A stretch of DNA of 45,338 nucleotides from Spirochaetota bacterium (lineage in GTDB: Bacteria; Spirochaetota; Spirochaetia; JABEVK01). Positions 25,171-34,072 of this stretch are shown piece after piece. Location of the stretch: NCBI GenBank assembly GCA_020049045.1, contig JAIFLN010000053.1, positions 1 to 45,338 on the forward strand, read 5' to 3'. The translations under genes and the position numbers were made by a program. The notes beneath the pieces were generated by a model, which ran no database searches, had not been told where the DNA came from, and was given only the letters and a program-made list of their open reading frames with translations. Position 1 is the first letter of the stretch. Every line of letters begins with the position of its first letter.

Positions 25171-25787
25171 CGGTTCAGTTTCCTTTGGAGACCACCCAAG
25201 AAACGGTCTGTGAGTATCGAGATCAAAGAGATGATGACGGCGCCCACGATGACCATCTGGTCGTTGCTGCGGCTGATCCCCTGAAAGATGTAGACCCCCA
25301 GACCGCCAGCACCGATGTAGCCTGCAATGGCTCCGATGCCGATTCCCATAACAGTAGCGGTTCGAATTCCTGACATCATGGCGGGAAATGCCAAGGGGAT
25401 TTTGATGGTTCTCAGAATTTTCTTTTCCGTGAGTCCCATGCCTCGGGCGGCTTCGAGAATGGAGGGGTTGATGGTCATCATGCCCGTATACACATTGCGG
25501 ACGATGGGAAGCTGCGTATAAGCCACCAGACCAACAATGGCCGGAATTTTTCCAATCCCCAAAACAGGGATCAGAAGCGAAAACAGCGCGAGACTGGGAA
25601 TGGTCATCAGGATATTGGTGAAATTCAGGACGATTTGAGCCGCCACCTTGTTCTTGGTGATGAGAATTCCGACACTCACGCCCAGCGCAATTGAAATCAC
25701 CATGGCAATGAAAACAATCAACAGGTGCTCTAGAGTCAGGGAGAGAATGGTTGGCCAGCGGGACATCAAGAACTCGAGAAAACTCAC
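25167..25787 (-). CDS. Osmoprotectant-type ABC transporter permease (OpuCB/OpuCD family), first
   Basis: A 206-residue permease starting at GTG behind an aaggag site. Its EAA loop reads ILEAARGMGLTEKKILRTIKIPLAFP and is followed by IAGYIGAGGLG, both typical of the OpuCB/OpuCD pair. It lies 28 bases after the flavoprotein gene and overlaps the ATPase gene by four bases. With the second permease, ATPase and lipoprotein binding component it completes a four-part importer. Confidence 0.92.
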   Translation of the reverse strand: MSFLEFLMSRWPTILSLTLEHLLIVFIAMVISIALGVSVGILITKNKVAAQIVLNFTNILMTIPSLALFSLLIPVLGIGKIPAIVGLVAYTQLPIVRNVYTGMMTINPSILEAARGMGLTEKKILRTIKIPLAFPAMMSGIRTATVMGIGIGAIAGYIGAGGLGVYIFQGISRSNDQMVIVGAVIISLISILTDRFLGGLQRKLNR

Positions 25788-25815
25788 CTAGCCGCTCCTT
25801 GCGTACTAAGGTTCA

Positions 25816-27123
25816 TCATACACGACTTTCTTGATTGGCGGCGTTTCTTCCGGCAATGCGGCCAAAAACAAAACACTCGGTGATCGAACAGCTGCCCAAC
25901 CGGCAGGCACCATGAACACCCCCTACCAGCTCTCCGGCAGCATAGAGCCCTGCAATCGGAATCCCCTTGGTATTCAGCACCTGCGCATCGGCATTGATGG
26001 CAAGGCCGCCCATGGTGTAATGCACTTTGGGCCACAAGCGTACACCGTAGTACGGTGGTGCTTTGAAACGGCCCGAACGGATCGTGGTCTCCAACAACCT
26101 TGCCGGGTCCATAGCGTAGGCCGAGGCGAGGTCTTCCAGGCTCCGGAATTCCTTGATCACCCCTTTTTTCAGTCCCCGTTCAAGACTCCAACCGGACTGA
26201 GCTACGGCCTGGGAATCGGCGAGACCGACACAGGGATGGCCAACCGCCAGCAAAGCATCGGCCACAGTTCTTCGATCCCCCATTTCGTCACAAAACCGCT
26301 GTGCCGTGACCGGGTCAACAACAATGCCAAGGGGAAAGACTGTATAGTCGGCGAAACCAGGTGCCTCGCCGTAGCCCTTTTCATCGGGGGAGGCCCAAGG
26401 TCCCAGTTGCACATGGGAGAGATGCAGGGAATCTGCGCCAAGCCGAAGGGCTTCGACCAGGACCTCGGCGGTGGTGAAGGGCTTGTTCGTTGTATCGACC
26501 GCAGCCGTCAGCCGCCCGTCGTGCAGCTGCCGGAACTTCACATCGGCACCAAAACCGCCGGTAGCGAGAACCACTGATCGGGCTTCGATGACCTGCTCTG
26601 ATCCCATTGCCGCATTGCGATGATCGTAGCCTTGCCGCACCACAACCCCGGTGACCCGCCCTTGTGGATCCGTACAAAGCTGCTCCACCTTGGTCTGATA
26701 CAGAATGGAGACGCCCAACTGTGAAAGCTTGGCCAAGAGCGGTCGCAAAAGAGAAACCCCGCTGCGTCCTTTGGCCGTGTAGCAACGGGCCACCGAGTGC
26801 CCACCAAAGATTTCAAGCCGATCGAGGTACTCAACGCCGAGAACATCGCGGGACCACTCAAGGGATTCTTGAGCCTTTTCGGCAAGAAGGCGCGCCAATT
26901 CCGGTTTGTTCAAGCCCTGCCCCGCCCGAAGCAGGTCGTTATAAAACAACTCGGGTGAGTCATCCGCTCCGAGAGCCGCAAAGCCGCCATCACTGATGAT
27001 CGAGTTGCCACCGGCGGCCCGCATTTTCTCAAGCACCAGTACCGACGCCCCCCCGGCAGCCGCCTCAACGGCAGCTACCAGGCCGGCAAACCCGCTGCCT
27101 ATGACAAGAACATCGGTCGTCAT
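25816..27123 (-). CDS. Fumarate reductase-like FAD flavoprotein inside the ABC importer operon
   Basis: A 435-residue FAD_binding_2 protein. The chosen ATG shares one base with the upstream stop (TAATG); an earlier start would add ten residues inside that gene. The dinucleotide motif GSGFAG is at residues 9-14, and LEKMRAAGGNS follows as in flavocytochrome c and urocanate reductases. Near the C-terminus H368 (VHYTMGG) and R408 (HGACRLGS) match active-site residues of fumarate reductases. There is no signal peptide and no heme motif, so it is a cytoplasmic, soluble flavoenzyme. It probably reduces or oxidises the compound brought in by the transporter around it. Confidence 0.88.
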   Translation of the reverse strand: MTTDVLVIGSGFAGLVAAVEAAAGGASVLVLEKMRAAGGNSIISDGGFAALGADDSPELFYNDLLRAGQGLNKPELARLLAEKAQESLEWSRDVLGVEYLDRLEIFGGHSVARCYTAKGRSGVSLLRPLLAKLSQLGVSILYQTKVEQLCTDPQGRVTGVVVRQGYDHRNAAMGSEQVIEARSVVLATGGFGADVKFRQLHDGRLTAAVDTTNKPFTTAEVLVEALRLGADSLHLSHVQLGPWASPDEKGYGEAPGFADYTVFPLGIVVDPVTAQRFCDEMGDRRTVADALLAVGHPCVGLADSQAVAQSGWSLERGLKKGVIKEFRSLEDLASAYAMDPARLLETTIRSGRFKAPPYYGVRLWPKVHYTMGGLAINADAQVLNTKGIPIAGLYAAGELVGGVHGACRLGSCSITECFVFGRIAGRNAANQESRV

Positions 27124-28037
27124 TATGGAAGCAGACCCACGTCCTTCATCCACGCTTGGGCCACATCACGGGGCACCTTCTGTTCGATATCAACGAGGTA
27201 GTTCATCTGCATGATGGCGGCGTTGTCGAGTTTGGCGGCGATTTGCCCCAGCAGCTCGACAAGCTTCGGGTTCTTGTCGGCAAATTCGGTCCTCACATTG
27301 GCCGAGGGGTTATAGGCGGGAAAAAACGCCTTGTCATCCTCTATGTTGACCAGTCCGAAAGCCTGAATGCGACCATCGGTAGAGAAGCCCATGCCGATTT
27401 CCGCCTGATTCTCCTTGAGAGCTTTATAGACAATGGCGTTGTCCATAACAATCGTCTTGTCTTCCTTCATTTTGAAACCATAGGTGGTCTCAAGACCCGG
27501 CAGGCCGTCTGATCGGGCCGTGAATTCATGGTCCACGGCAAAAGACAGCTGCTCGGGATGAGTGGACTGGTAGGCACCCAGCTGGCTGAGGGTCTGAATT
27601 CCCAGCGACTCGGCCTGTGCCTTTCGCATCATGACGGTATAGGTGTTGTTAAAGGGTGCATAGGGCAGCCATTCGATGCCGTTCTTGCGGTCCTCGTCCC
27701 GGACACTTTCATAACAGCTCTGCGACTCAGTCAGGGGATTGTCATGTTGCAGGTGCGACAGCCATCCCGTCCCTGTGTATTCCCAGTACACGTCAATTTC
27801 CTTGGTGAGCAGGGCACTCCGAACCTTGTTGGAGCCCGCCACACCGGTTTTGTCCTCGACGGAGTACCCGGCATTCTCAAGCGCCAGCAGGGTAATCTGA
27901 CCCAAAATCAACTGCTCAGTATATTCCTTCGATCCCACCCGGACCGTTTCCTTAGCAGGAGCACAGCCGGTGATCAGCAACGAGCCGATCAGCACGATCA
28001 GAAGCAGGGGAGCCAGCGGTTTGCCAGTCGTTCTCAT
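27123..28037 (-). CDS. Lipoprotein substrate-binding protein of the OpuC-type importer
   Basis: A 304-residue binding lipoprotein. The start at 28037 has a ggaagg ribosome site and gives a signal peptide with the lipobox LITGC, so the mature protein is tethered by Cys. The mature part is of the OpuAC/ProX type: VRVGSKEYTEQLILGQ and VYWEYTGTGW match glycine betaine/choline binding proteins. Its ATG overlaps the surE stop by four bases (ATGA). The ligand could be betaine, choline, carnitine or a related compound. Confidence 0.9.
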   Translation of the reverse strand: MRTTGKPLAPLLLIVLIGSLLITGCAPAKETVRVGSKEYTEQLILGQITLLALENAGYSVEDKTGVAGSNKVRSALLTKEIDVYWEYTGTGWLSHLQHDNPLTESQSCYESVRDEDRKNGIEWLPYAPFNNTYTVMMRKAQAESLGIQTLSQLGAYQSTHPEQLSFAVDHEFTARSDGLPGLETTYGFKMKEDKTIVMDNAIVYKALKENQAEIGMGFSTDGRIQAFGLVNIEDDKAFFPAYNPSANVRTEFADKNPKLVELLGQIAAKLDNAAIMQMNYLVDIEQKVPRDVAQAWMKDVGLLP

Positions 28038-28816
28038 AGGGTACCTTCCTTCGTGGACAAATCCCACCCCAAAGGGGTGAGTGAAATGACTTTTTCAAAA
28101 TGCAGAGCTCGGATATCGGAACCCGGCTCGGCCTGATCGAGATGGGAGTCAGGCTCAGACCGAAGCTGAAAGCCCTGATGCCAAGGCCGGGGTGCGGGCC
28201 GGCAAAACCGAGAACTGCTGTACCGGCTCTGCCGGGTGATATGAACGGCGGTGTTCTGATCGGCACCGATAGGAACATTCAGATTGAGCACTGAAACGGC
28301 CTCGGGCAGACCCTGGCTCAGAACCCGGGCCGCCCAGTGGGCCGCCACACGCTGGCAGGCACCCCAATCCATGGCCGGATAGTCGGTTGCATGCTGCTGA
28401 TCCAGGGGTGTCTGCAGAGAAACCGCGATGGCAGGGATTCCGTGACTGAACGCTTCGAACGCGGCCCCAAGGGTGCCGCTGCAGGTGAGCGAAAGCCCGA
28501 CATTTTCACCGTAGTTGATACCGCTAAGGCACAGGTCGGGTGTCCGGTCTGCAATCTCCAAAACGGCATGGGCCACCGCCTGTGCCGGTGACCCGCTGAC
28601 ACCGTAACCCCGTACCATCGTTTCCCCGACACGAAGATCGACCTCCTCGATCTTTCCAGAACTGTCATTTCGGGGAAACGATCTTCCCATTGTTGTCTGC
28701 TGCCAACGAGGTGCCACAATCAAGAGGTCTGCCAAGTGCCCAACCGCCTCGGCCAAGGCGGCCAGTCCTGGAGAAAAGACCCCGTCATCGTTGGTCAGCA
28801 GAATCAACGGTTTCAC
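28034..28816 (-). CDS. surE: 5'-nucleotidase SurE
   Basis: A 260-residue SurE-family phosphatase. Metal-binding LTNDDG is at residues 7-12, and VSGSPAQAVAHAV, LSGINYGENVG and GTLGAAFEA are the other family blocks. The usual Ser after VAP-x-x-x-Q is Thr here (VAPRWQQTTMG). SurE removes phosphate from nucleoside monophosphates and some polyphosphates. It is locked in the operon by four-base overlaps with the FGGY kinase upstream and the binding protein downstream, an unusual setting for surE. A role on a different phospho-compound is possible. Confidence 0.92.
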   Translation of the reverse strand: MKPLILLTNDDGVFSPGLAALAEAVGHLADLLIVAPRWQQTTMGRSFPRNDSSGKIEEVDLRVGETMVRGYGVSGSPAQAVAHAVLEIADRTPDLCLSGINYGENVGLSLTCSGTLGAAFEAFSHGIPAIAVSLQTPLDQQHATDYPAMDWGACQRVAAHWAARVLSQGLPEAVSVLNLNVPIGADQNTAVHITRQSRYSSSRFCRPAPRPWHQGFQLRSEPDSHLDQAEPGSDIRALHFEKVISLTPLGWDLSTKEGTL

Positions 28817-30240
28817 AGCTGATGAACAGCCTTGAGCGCAGGCTCCAACAACTTTGGTAAGTCACGGTACGCCACGGTATTGATCTTTGCGTACTGAGCG
28901 TGTCTGTCCATGTCGGGAAGGAACGAGTCACGTTCTTCGACCATGGCAACAGCAGCGTCCTGAAAACTCTTATACAGACCGGCAGCCACAGCCACACAGA
29001 TAGCGGAACCCAAAGCAGCGGCACCGTTGACCTTGTTGCGGACCGTTTTCACGCCATACAGGTCGGCGATAATCTGCATGTACAGATCACTGTTGGATCC
29101 GCCTCCCGAAACAATGATCTTCTGAGGTTTCTTGCCCAGTTCCGTGTTCATCGCGTCATAACTGTTCATCAAAGTCATGGCGATGCCTTCCAGCAGAGAC
29201 CGATAAATGTGCCCTCTGGTGTGCCGCTCGTCAAAACCGAGGATCACCCCTTTGCGGTAAAGCTGAGTGGCCGGTGCCAACCAGTCCGGTATGGTGAACA
29301 ACCCGTCGGACCCGGGCGGCACCGCTTCTGCTTCCTTAGCCAGCGCGTCTTCTACCGAAACACCATCTCTCTTCGCCTTGGCAGCGTATTCCTCGCCAAT
29401 GATGCCCTTGTACCAGGAAATCAGCCACATACCCCGGCGGATGCCCCCGCTTTCATAAAGGTATTGGTTGGGAATACACGACAAGTTGGTGAAGAAGTTG
29501 GTCGCATTGGGAAGATTCTTGGATCCATACACCATGGAGGTGATGTAGGTTCCCAGGGATACCAGCCCCGTGTCAGGACTGATCAATCCCGACCCCAAAG
29601 CTTCCACGGCTTTGTCGTTGGCAGTGGATACCACAGGAAGCCCCAGCGGCAGGCCCGTTTCCCGAGAGGCTTTTTCGTTCACATGCCCTAAGATGGTGCC
29701 GGGAATCTGAATATCCATCAGCTTGCTGCGAGGAATCCCGAAACCCTTGAAATAGGTTTCGTCCTCAGACCAGTCCCAGGTCTCCATATCGACCGGAAAC
29801 TGCCACTGGTAGGCGTTTGCTGACATTTCCTTAAACGCACCGGTTAAGCGGAAAGTCAGGTAGCCGGAAGTAGAGCACGTATAAGCGATTTGTGGATCAT
29901 CCTCAAATTTTTCGTACGCACGAATATCCATCCAACTCATCACAGGAGCTGCCAATGTTCCATCACTTTTCATAAAAACCCGGCAACAGCGGATAGAACA
30001 CAAACCCACACCTACAATATCTTTGGGATTTCCCTTAAATTCCTTCATAACTTTCTGAAGGACGATTTTTAGACTATCCCATAAATCATCATCTGGATGC
30101 TCTACGTAACCGGGTTTTCGTGTCTGCATTGGCCTCAAACCTTCACTGGCTGTGCAGACGACGTTCCCTCGCTGATTAAAGATTGTCACCTTGGTACTTT
30201 GCGATCCGCTATCAACACCAATCAAGTATTTCTCACTCAT
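28813..30240 (-). CDS. FGGY-family carbohydrate kinase (xylulokinase-like)
   Basis: A 475-residue sugar kinase with two actin-fold halves. The N-terminal phosphate loop is IGVDSGSQSTKVTIF (residues 7-21); the second half carries LSLGTY-like GLVSLGTYITS and the C-terminal IIVSGGGSNSDLYMQ ATP site. Family members phosphorylate xylulose, ribulose, glycerol or related polyols and ketoses; the sequence does not let me choose. The start ATG follows aaggag. The dehydrogenase gene 35 bases upstream suggests an oxidise-then-phosphorylate route for a polyol. Confidence 0.9.
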   Translation of the reverse strand: MSEKYLIGVDSGSQSTKVTIFNQRGNVVCTASEGLRPMQTRKPGYVEHPDDDLWDSLKIVLQKVMKEFKGNPKDIVGVGLCSIRCCRVFMKSDGTLAAPVMSWMDIRAYEKFEDDPQIAYTCSTSGYLTFRLTGAFKEMSANAYQWQFPVDMETWDWSEDETYFKGFGIPRSKLMDIQIPGTILGHVNEKASRETGLPLGLPVVSTANDKAVEALGSGLISPDTGLVSLGTYITSMVYGSKNLPNATNFFTNLSCIPNQYLYESGGIRRGMWLISWYKGIIGEEYAAKAKRDGVSVEDALAKEAEAVPPGSDGLFTIPDWLAPATQLYRKGVILGFDERHTRGHIYRSLLEGIAMTLMNSYDAMNTELGKKPQKIIVSGGGSNSDLYMQIIADLYGVKTVRNKVNGAAALGSAICVAVAAGLYKSFQDAAVAMVEERDSFLPDMDRHAQYAKINTVAYRDLPKLLEPALKAVHQL

Positions 30241-30275
30241 GGCAGCTCCTTTTTTAATGATAAAATGGTGCGCTA

Positions 30276-31055
30276 TCAGCGCATGAGGTAACCACCATCC
30301 ACCGTGAGAACATGGCCGTTGACATAGTTCGAAGCATCGCTCGACAAGAAGACGCAGGTCCCCATTAAATCAGCCAGCCAACCCCAGCGGTTGGCGGGAA
30401 TATGCGAAAGAATGGTCTTGTTGCGCTCGGGATCGCTGCGTGTTTTTTCTGTCAGTTTGGTTGCGAAATATCCGGGTGCAATAGCGTTGACCTGAATATC
30501 AAATTGGGCCAATTCATCGCACATGGATTTGGTTAAACCGGCAATACCATGCTTGGTAGCAGCGTAGGCAGGTGACCATTGTCCACCGAGGAAAGAAAAC
30601 AGTGAGCCGATGTTAATGACCTTGCCGCGACGTTGGGGAATCATGAACTGAAGAGCTTCGTGGGTCATCTCAAAAGCGGCAGTGAGATTGACCGAAACCA
30701 TCTTGTCCCATTCCTTGCGGCCAAACTTGGTGACGTCTTCGATATTGATGCAAATACCGGCGCAGTTGACAAGGATATCGATGTGACCCCAAGTATCAAC
30801 ACAGTCCTTGACCACACGCTTGCACTCACCGTCAGCTGTAATGTCGGCTTTTACATATTTATATTTTTGGCCGGCACCTTCAATGATACCTTTGGCCTCA
30901 CCATCGTCATCCATAATACTGACAGCCATGACATTCGCACCGGCCTTAGCCAACGCGGAAGAAAAGGCCAGGCCTAGACCGCTGTTACCACCAGTAACGA
31001 TGGCATTTTTGCCTTTGAGTGAAAACCAATTCATATTGAAATCTTGAATTTCCAT
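30276..31055 (-). CDS. SDR-family dehydrogenase (gluconate 5-dehydrogenase-like)
   Basis: A 259-residue classical short-chain dehydrogenase. TGGNSGLGLAF binds the cofactor, NCAG is the NNAG variant, the catalytic Ser lies in INIGSLFSF and YAATK supplies Tyr and Lys; all key residues are present. It ends GHVLTVDGGYLMR, typical of 2-deoxy-gluconate or gluconate dehydrogenases. It probably interconverts a polyol or sugar acid with its keto form using NAD(P). The start has an aggag site. Confidence 0.88.
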   Translation of the reverse strand: MEIQDFNMNWFSLKGKNAIVTGGNSGLGLAFSSALAKAGANVMAVSIMDDDGEAKGIIEGAGQKYKYVKADITADGECKRVVKDCVDTWGHIDILVNCAGICINIEDVTKFGRKEWDKMVSVNLTAAFEMTHEALQFMIPQRRGKVINIGSLFSFLGGQWSPAYAATKHGIAGLTKSMCDELAQFDIQVNAIAPGYFATKLTEKTRSDPERNKTILSHIPANRWGWLADLMGTCVFLSSDASNYVNGHVLTVDGGYLMR

Positions 31056-31075
31056 AACCTACTCCTGTATTTTTT

Positions 31076-32008
31076 TTAGCGTTGTATTCGTTTCAGTAAC
31101 TGATCAATAAAATCGACAGCATCGCCAACGACAACAACGTCGGCCAAGCTGCAAATCGGTGCCAGGGGATCGATGTTCACAGAAATGAGATGCTGCACAT
31201 TTTTCAGCCCTTCCATGTGTTGTACCGAGCCATAAATACCCAAGGCAATGTAAAGTCGGGGGCTAACCGTCTTGCCGGATTGCCCAACCTGGATTTTTCG
31301 CGAAGCAACACCGCTATCAACAATTCTCCGGCTGGCAGAAACCTGACCGCGTAAGGCTTCAGACAAATCTTGAAGCCGCGAGAAATGCTCCAGCACACCG
31401 CCACCGCCAGAAATCAAAACTTCACTGTCTCGAATATCTTTGGTTGCAGGTTTTTCACGGGAGCCGATGAAAGTAATACCGCTGCTTTTCCGTTGAAAAG
31501 GAAACACTCTATGCTGGGTCGTTTTGAAAGGATTCGTCGCGGCGGGAAAGACGCCTGGGCGTATCGTCATCATCAGAGGACCCATGCCCTTTTTGACGAT
31601 TCCTGCGAACAGTTTTCCACTGTAGGCCGGACGGATCATTTCGAGCTGGCCATTCACTTGTTCAAGACCGGTAACGTCTGCAACCAAACCGACATCGAGG
31701 CGCATGGCAAGCCGTGGAGCCACCATTCGGCCATAATTGGTTGCGGGAACTATGATGCAATCAAAGCCGTATTCCTCGTGTAGTTTAGCTGCAATTAATG
31801 CAATATTCGCCGTATCGTAAGCAGGTATTTGTGACCCTTCCGCGTGCACAAGAACATCAAAGTATTCTGCGGAACTTGCTATCTGGGAATCCAAAGGAAG
31901 ACCTACGGTAAATACCGAGGATTTTTCAAAAATGCGGTGTGCAACTTCGAGAAGTTCGAGTGGAAGATTCGGTTGATTGTTCTCCAGAAGCACCAAGCAT
32001 TTTTTCAT
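31076..32008 (-). CDS. etfA: Electron transfer flavoprotein alpha subunit
   Basis: A 310-residue EtfA/FixB protein. The C-terminal FAD-binding block is clear: SGVASRKIQVGQSGKTVSPR (from about residue 224), then LYIALGIYGSVQHMEGLK and the SVNIDPLAPI segment. It carries the FAD that takes electrons from dehydrogenases. Its start overlaps the etfB stop by four bases. The FAD oxidase at the head of the operon is the likely electron donor. Confidence 0.94.
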   Translation of the reverse strand: MKKCLVLLENNQPNLPLELLEVAHRIFEKSSVFTVGLPLDSQIASSAEYFDVLVHAEGSQIPAYDTANIALIAAKLHEEYGFDCIIVPATNYGRMVAPRLAMRLDVGLVADVTGLEQVNGQLEMIRPAYSGKLFAGIVKKGMGPLMMTIRPGVFPAATNPFKTTQHRVFPFQRKSSGITFIGSREKPATKDIRDSEVLISGGGGVLEHFSRLQDLSEALRGQVSASRRIVDSGVASRKIQVGQSGKTVSPRLYIALGIYGSVQHMEGLKNVQHLISVNIDPLAPICSLADVVVVGDAVDFIDQLLKRIQR

Positions 32009-32766
32009 AACAGGAACCCGTTTTTTTTCAGGTACCCATACACCGTCTCAATACCGTCTTCGTCGTTCTGGACAATCAGCTTTTCTTCCTTTGACCACTT
32101 CTGAACGAACGTTCTGTTGACTTGCGTTTTAGACCCCTCGAGCCCGACTTCTTCCGGAAGAAAACCAAGTTCCAAATTGGTCAGGACACGAACCTGAGAC
32201 GAAACATCCCTGTTCAAATCTTGATAGGCGACGTAGGGCAACTTATACGAACTGTCCTTGTGCACACTCAAGATCGCAGGCAGCTCCACTTGGAAAGTCT
32301 GGATGCTCGAGTCGTTATCCACTTCGATTTCTGGCTTTCCAGCAAGAAAGGAACCGGCTTCAATGGCAAGTATATTGGACATTTGAGGCAGGTCACAAAT
32401 CTCTGCCAGTTGCGAAGGAACCTGCGCGGTATCTCCATCGACGCTATGTGTACCGGTAAGAATCACGTCATAGTTCGTCTGTTGGAGATACCGTGCAAGA
32501 ATCCGGGTTGTCGCCCAGGTATCACTGCCACCGAAGGCTTTGTCAGAAATGAGAGTCGCCAGATCGACGTTCAGCCTGAGCAAGTCTTCGAGATGACCCA
32601 TCACGGTACGCGGAGCCATGGTGACAACCTCAATGATGGTTTCGGGATTTCTCCGCTTGATCATCAAGGCGTAAGCCAAAGCACAGGCATCGTCCGGGTT
32701 GAGGATGCGGTTAGTGCTATCCTCCTCCACATCAGGAACAAACTTGATCAGGCAAACGATCTTCAT
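32005..32766 (-). CDS. etfB: Electron transfer flavoprotein beta subunit
   Basis: A 253-residue EtfB/FixA protein. The start MKIVCLIKFVPD and the GTHSVDGDTAQVPSQLAE motif (about residues 112-129; usual form G-x-x-x-x-D-G-D-T-A-Q-V) identify the family. It binds AMP or a second FAD depending on type; whether this pair is electron-bifurcating cannot be settled by eye. It overlaps the MFS gene by four bases and etfA by four bases. Confidence 0.94.
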   Translation of the reverse strand: MKIVCLIKFVPDVEEDSTNRILNPDDACALAYALMIKRRNPETIIEVVTMAPRTVMGHLEDLLRLNVDLATLISDKAFGGSDTWATTRILARYLQQTNYDVILTGTHSVDGDTAQVPSQLAEICDLPQMSNILAIEAGSFLAGKPEIEVDNDSSIQTFQVELPAILSVHKDSSYKLPYVAYQDLNRDVSSQVRVLTNLELGFLPEEVGLEGSKTQVNRTFVQKWSKEEKLIVQNDEDGIETVYGYLKKNGFLL

Positions 32767-34040
32767 TCTGCCGCTTTGTCCTTTTTGACCATGACACCGA
32801 AAATAAAGACAAGCACAACACCAATCAGGCCAAGTACAGCGCTAGAAAGGAAATACGCGTTGTATCCACCCTTGGCGCCAAAAGTTGTCCAGAGCATGGA
32901 GTTGAAACCAGGAAGAATGATGTCGGGCAGGTATCCGAAGAACGAGATCACACCGATAGCCGTCCCCAGAATCAGGGCATCAATCTTGTAATCGCCCAGC
33001 AGGGACCAGTAGGTTCCCCGGATGGCATACAAGAAGATTCCCAAAACAACGATCAGGCTGGAGAACAGAAGGGCACCGCTGGAAACAGGCAGAACGGCGG
33101 TCAGGATCAAACAAAGGGCAGCCCCTGCCAAAGAACCCATCTGAACCTTGTCCTTGCCGATTTTGTCAGCGAGGAAGCCACCGATAAAGCCACCGACAGG
33201 CCTCATCCACAGAACAATGACCATGACCAGTGCCACAGAAACAGCGTCGATACCGACGTTGGACTCCAGGAATCCGCCAAGGTAGTACACCGTCCAGAAC
33301 ACCGAGTAGCCCATGAAAATGATGCCGCCGTGCAGGTAAATCTTAGGATTCTTGAACAGCACCCCAAGGTCGCTGAACTTAAATGAAGCAGACTTGACTG
33401 CTTCTTTCTTCGTGGCATCATTCGCCAGCAGTTTCTTGTCATCGGTTACGAACAGCATGACCAAGACAGCTGTGACAATCAAAACTATGGAGTACATGTA
33501 GATGACAGCAATCAACGCAACACGCTTGTCGACGAGTTCGAGGCTGCCGGCCAGCATGGTTGAGAAGATAAACAAGGCAATACTCGCCAGGACTGCTTCC
33601 ACAACCCCGCGTCCGCCATCGAGAATACCGAAGAAGGTACCCTGTTCATTTTCATTCGCCAGAAGTTTGACCAACTTCATGTGAGCGCTCCAGAAGGTGA
33701 AAACGGAGAAGAAGCCCCAGATAGCGAAAATATAGGGAACCATGGTGGTGTCAGGAACCTGCGCGAACCACAATCCGCCCAAGCCTGTAAAAAATAGAGA
33801 AATAGCCAGCAACTTCTTTGCCGAGAAACGGTCACTCAGAAAACCGCTGGGAAGGTAACCAATCACGAAAACCCAACCCAAAACGGTGTACATCATGTTC
33901 AGGTCGGTCATAGACATATTGAAGACCGCCAGAATTGTCTCTTGGTAGTTGCTCTTCAAATAAATCAACGGATAAATCGATCCGGCTGCCAAGACGATTA
34001 AAAAGAACTGAAAATACTTAGCCAATTTTTCCTTGTTCAT
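32763..34040 (-). CDS. Major facilitator superfamily transporter
   Basis: A 425-residue membrane protein with about 12 hydrophobic helices. The loop after helix 2 reads GYLPSGFLSDRFSAKKLL, the MFS signature (G-x-x-x-D-R-x-x-x-R/K-x-x), and a matching loop GGFLADKIGKDKV lies in the second half. Its overall look recalls the sugar-phosphate/anion branch, but I cannot name the substrate. Position directly after the FAD oxidase suggests it imports the compound that the operon degrades. The start has an aggag site. Confidence 0.88.
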   Translation of the reverse strand: MNKEKLAKYFQFFLIVLAAGSIYPLIYLKSNYQETILAVFNMSMTDLNMMYTVLGWVFVIGYLPSGFLSDRFSAKKLLAISLFFTGLGGLWFAQVPDTTMVPYIFAIWGFFSVFTFWSAHMKLVKLLANENEQGTFFGILDGGRGVVEAVLASIALFIFSTMLAGSLELVDKRVALIAVIYMYSIVLIVTAVLVMLFVTDDKKLLANDATKKEAVKSASFKFSDLGVLFKNPKIYLHGGIIFMGYSVFWTVYYLGGFLESNVGIDAVSVALVMVIVLWMRPVGGFIGGFLADKIGKDKVQMGSLAGAALCLILTAVLPVSSGALLFSSLIVVLGIFLYAIRGTYWSLLGDYKIDALILGTAIGVISFFGYLPDIILPGFNSMLWTTFGAKGGYNAYFLSSAVLGLIGVVLVFIFGVMVKKDKAAE

Positions 34041-34072
34041 AAGAACTCCTTTATTTGTTTGAATCGATAAGA

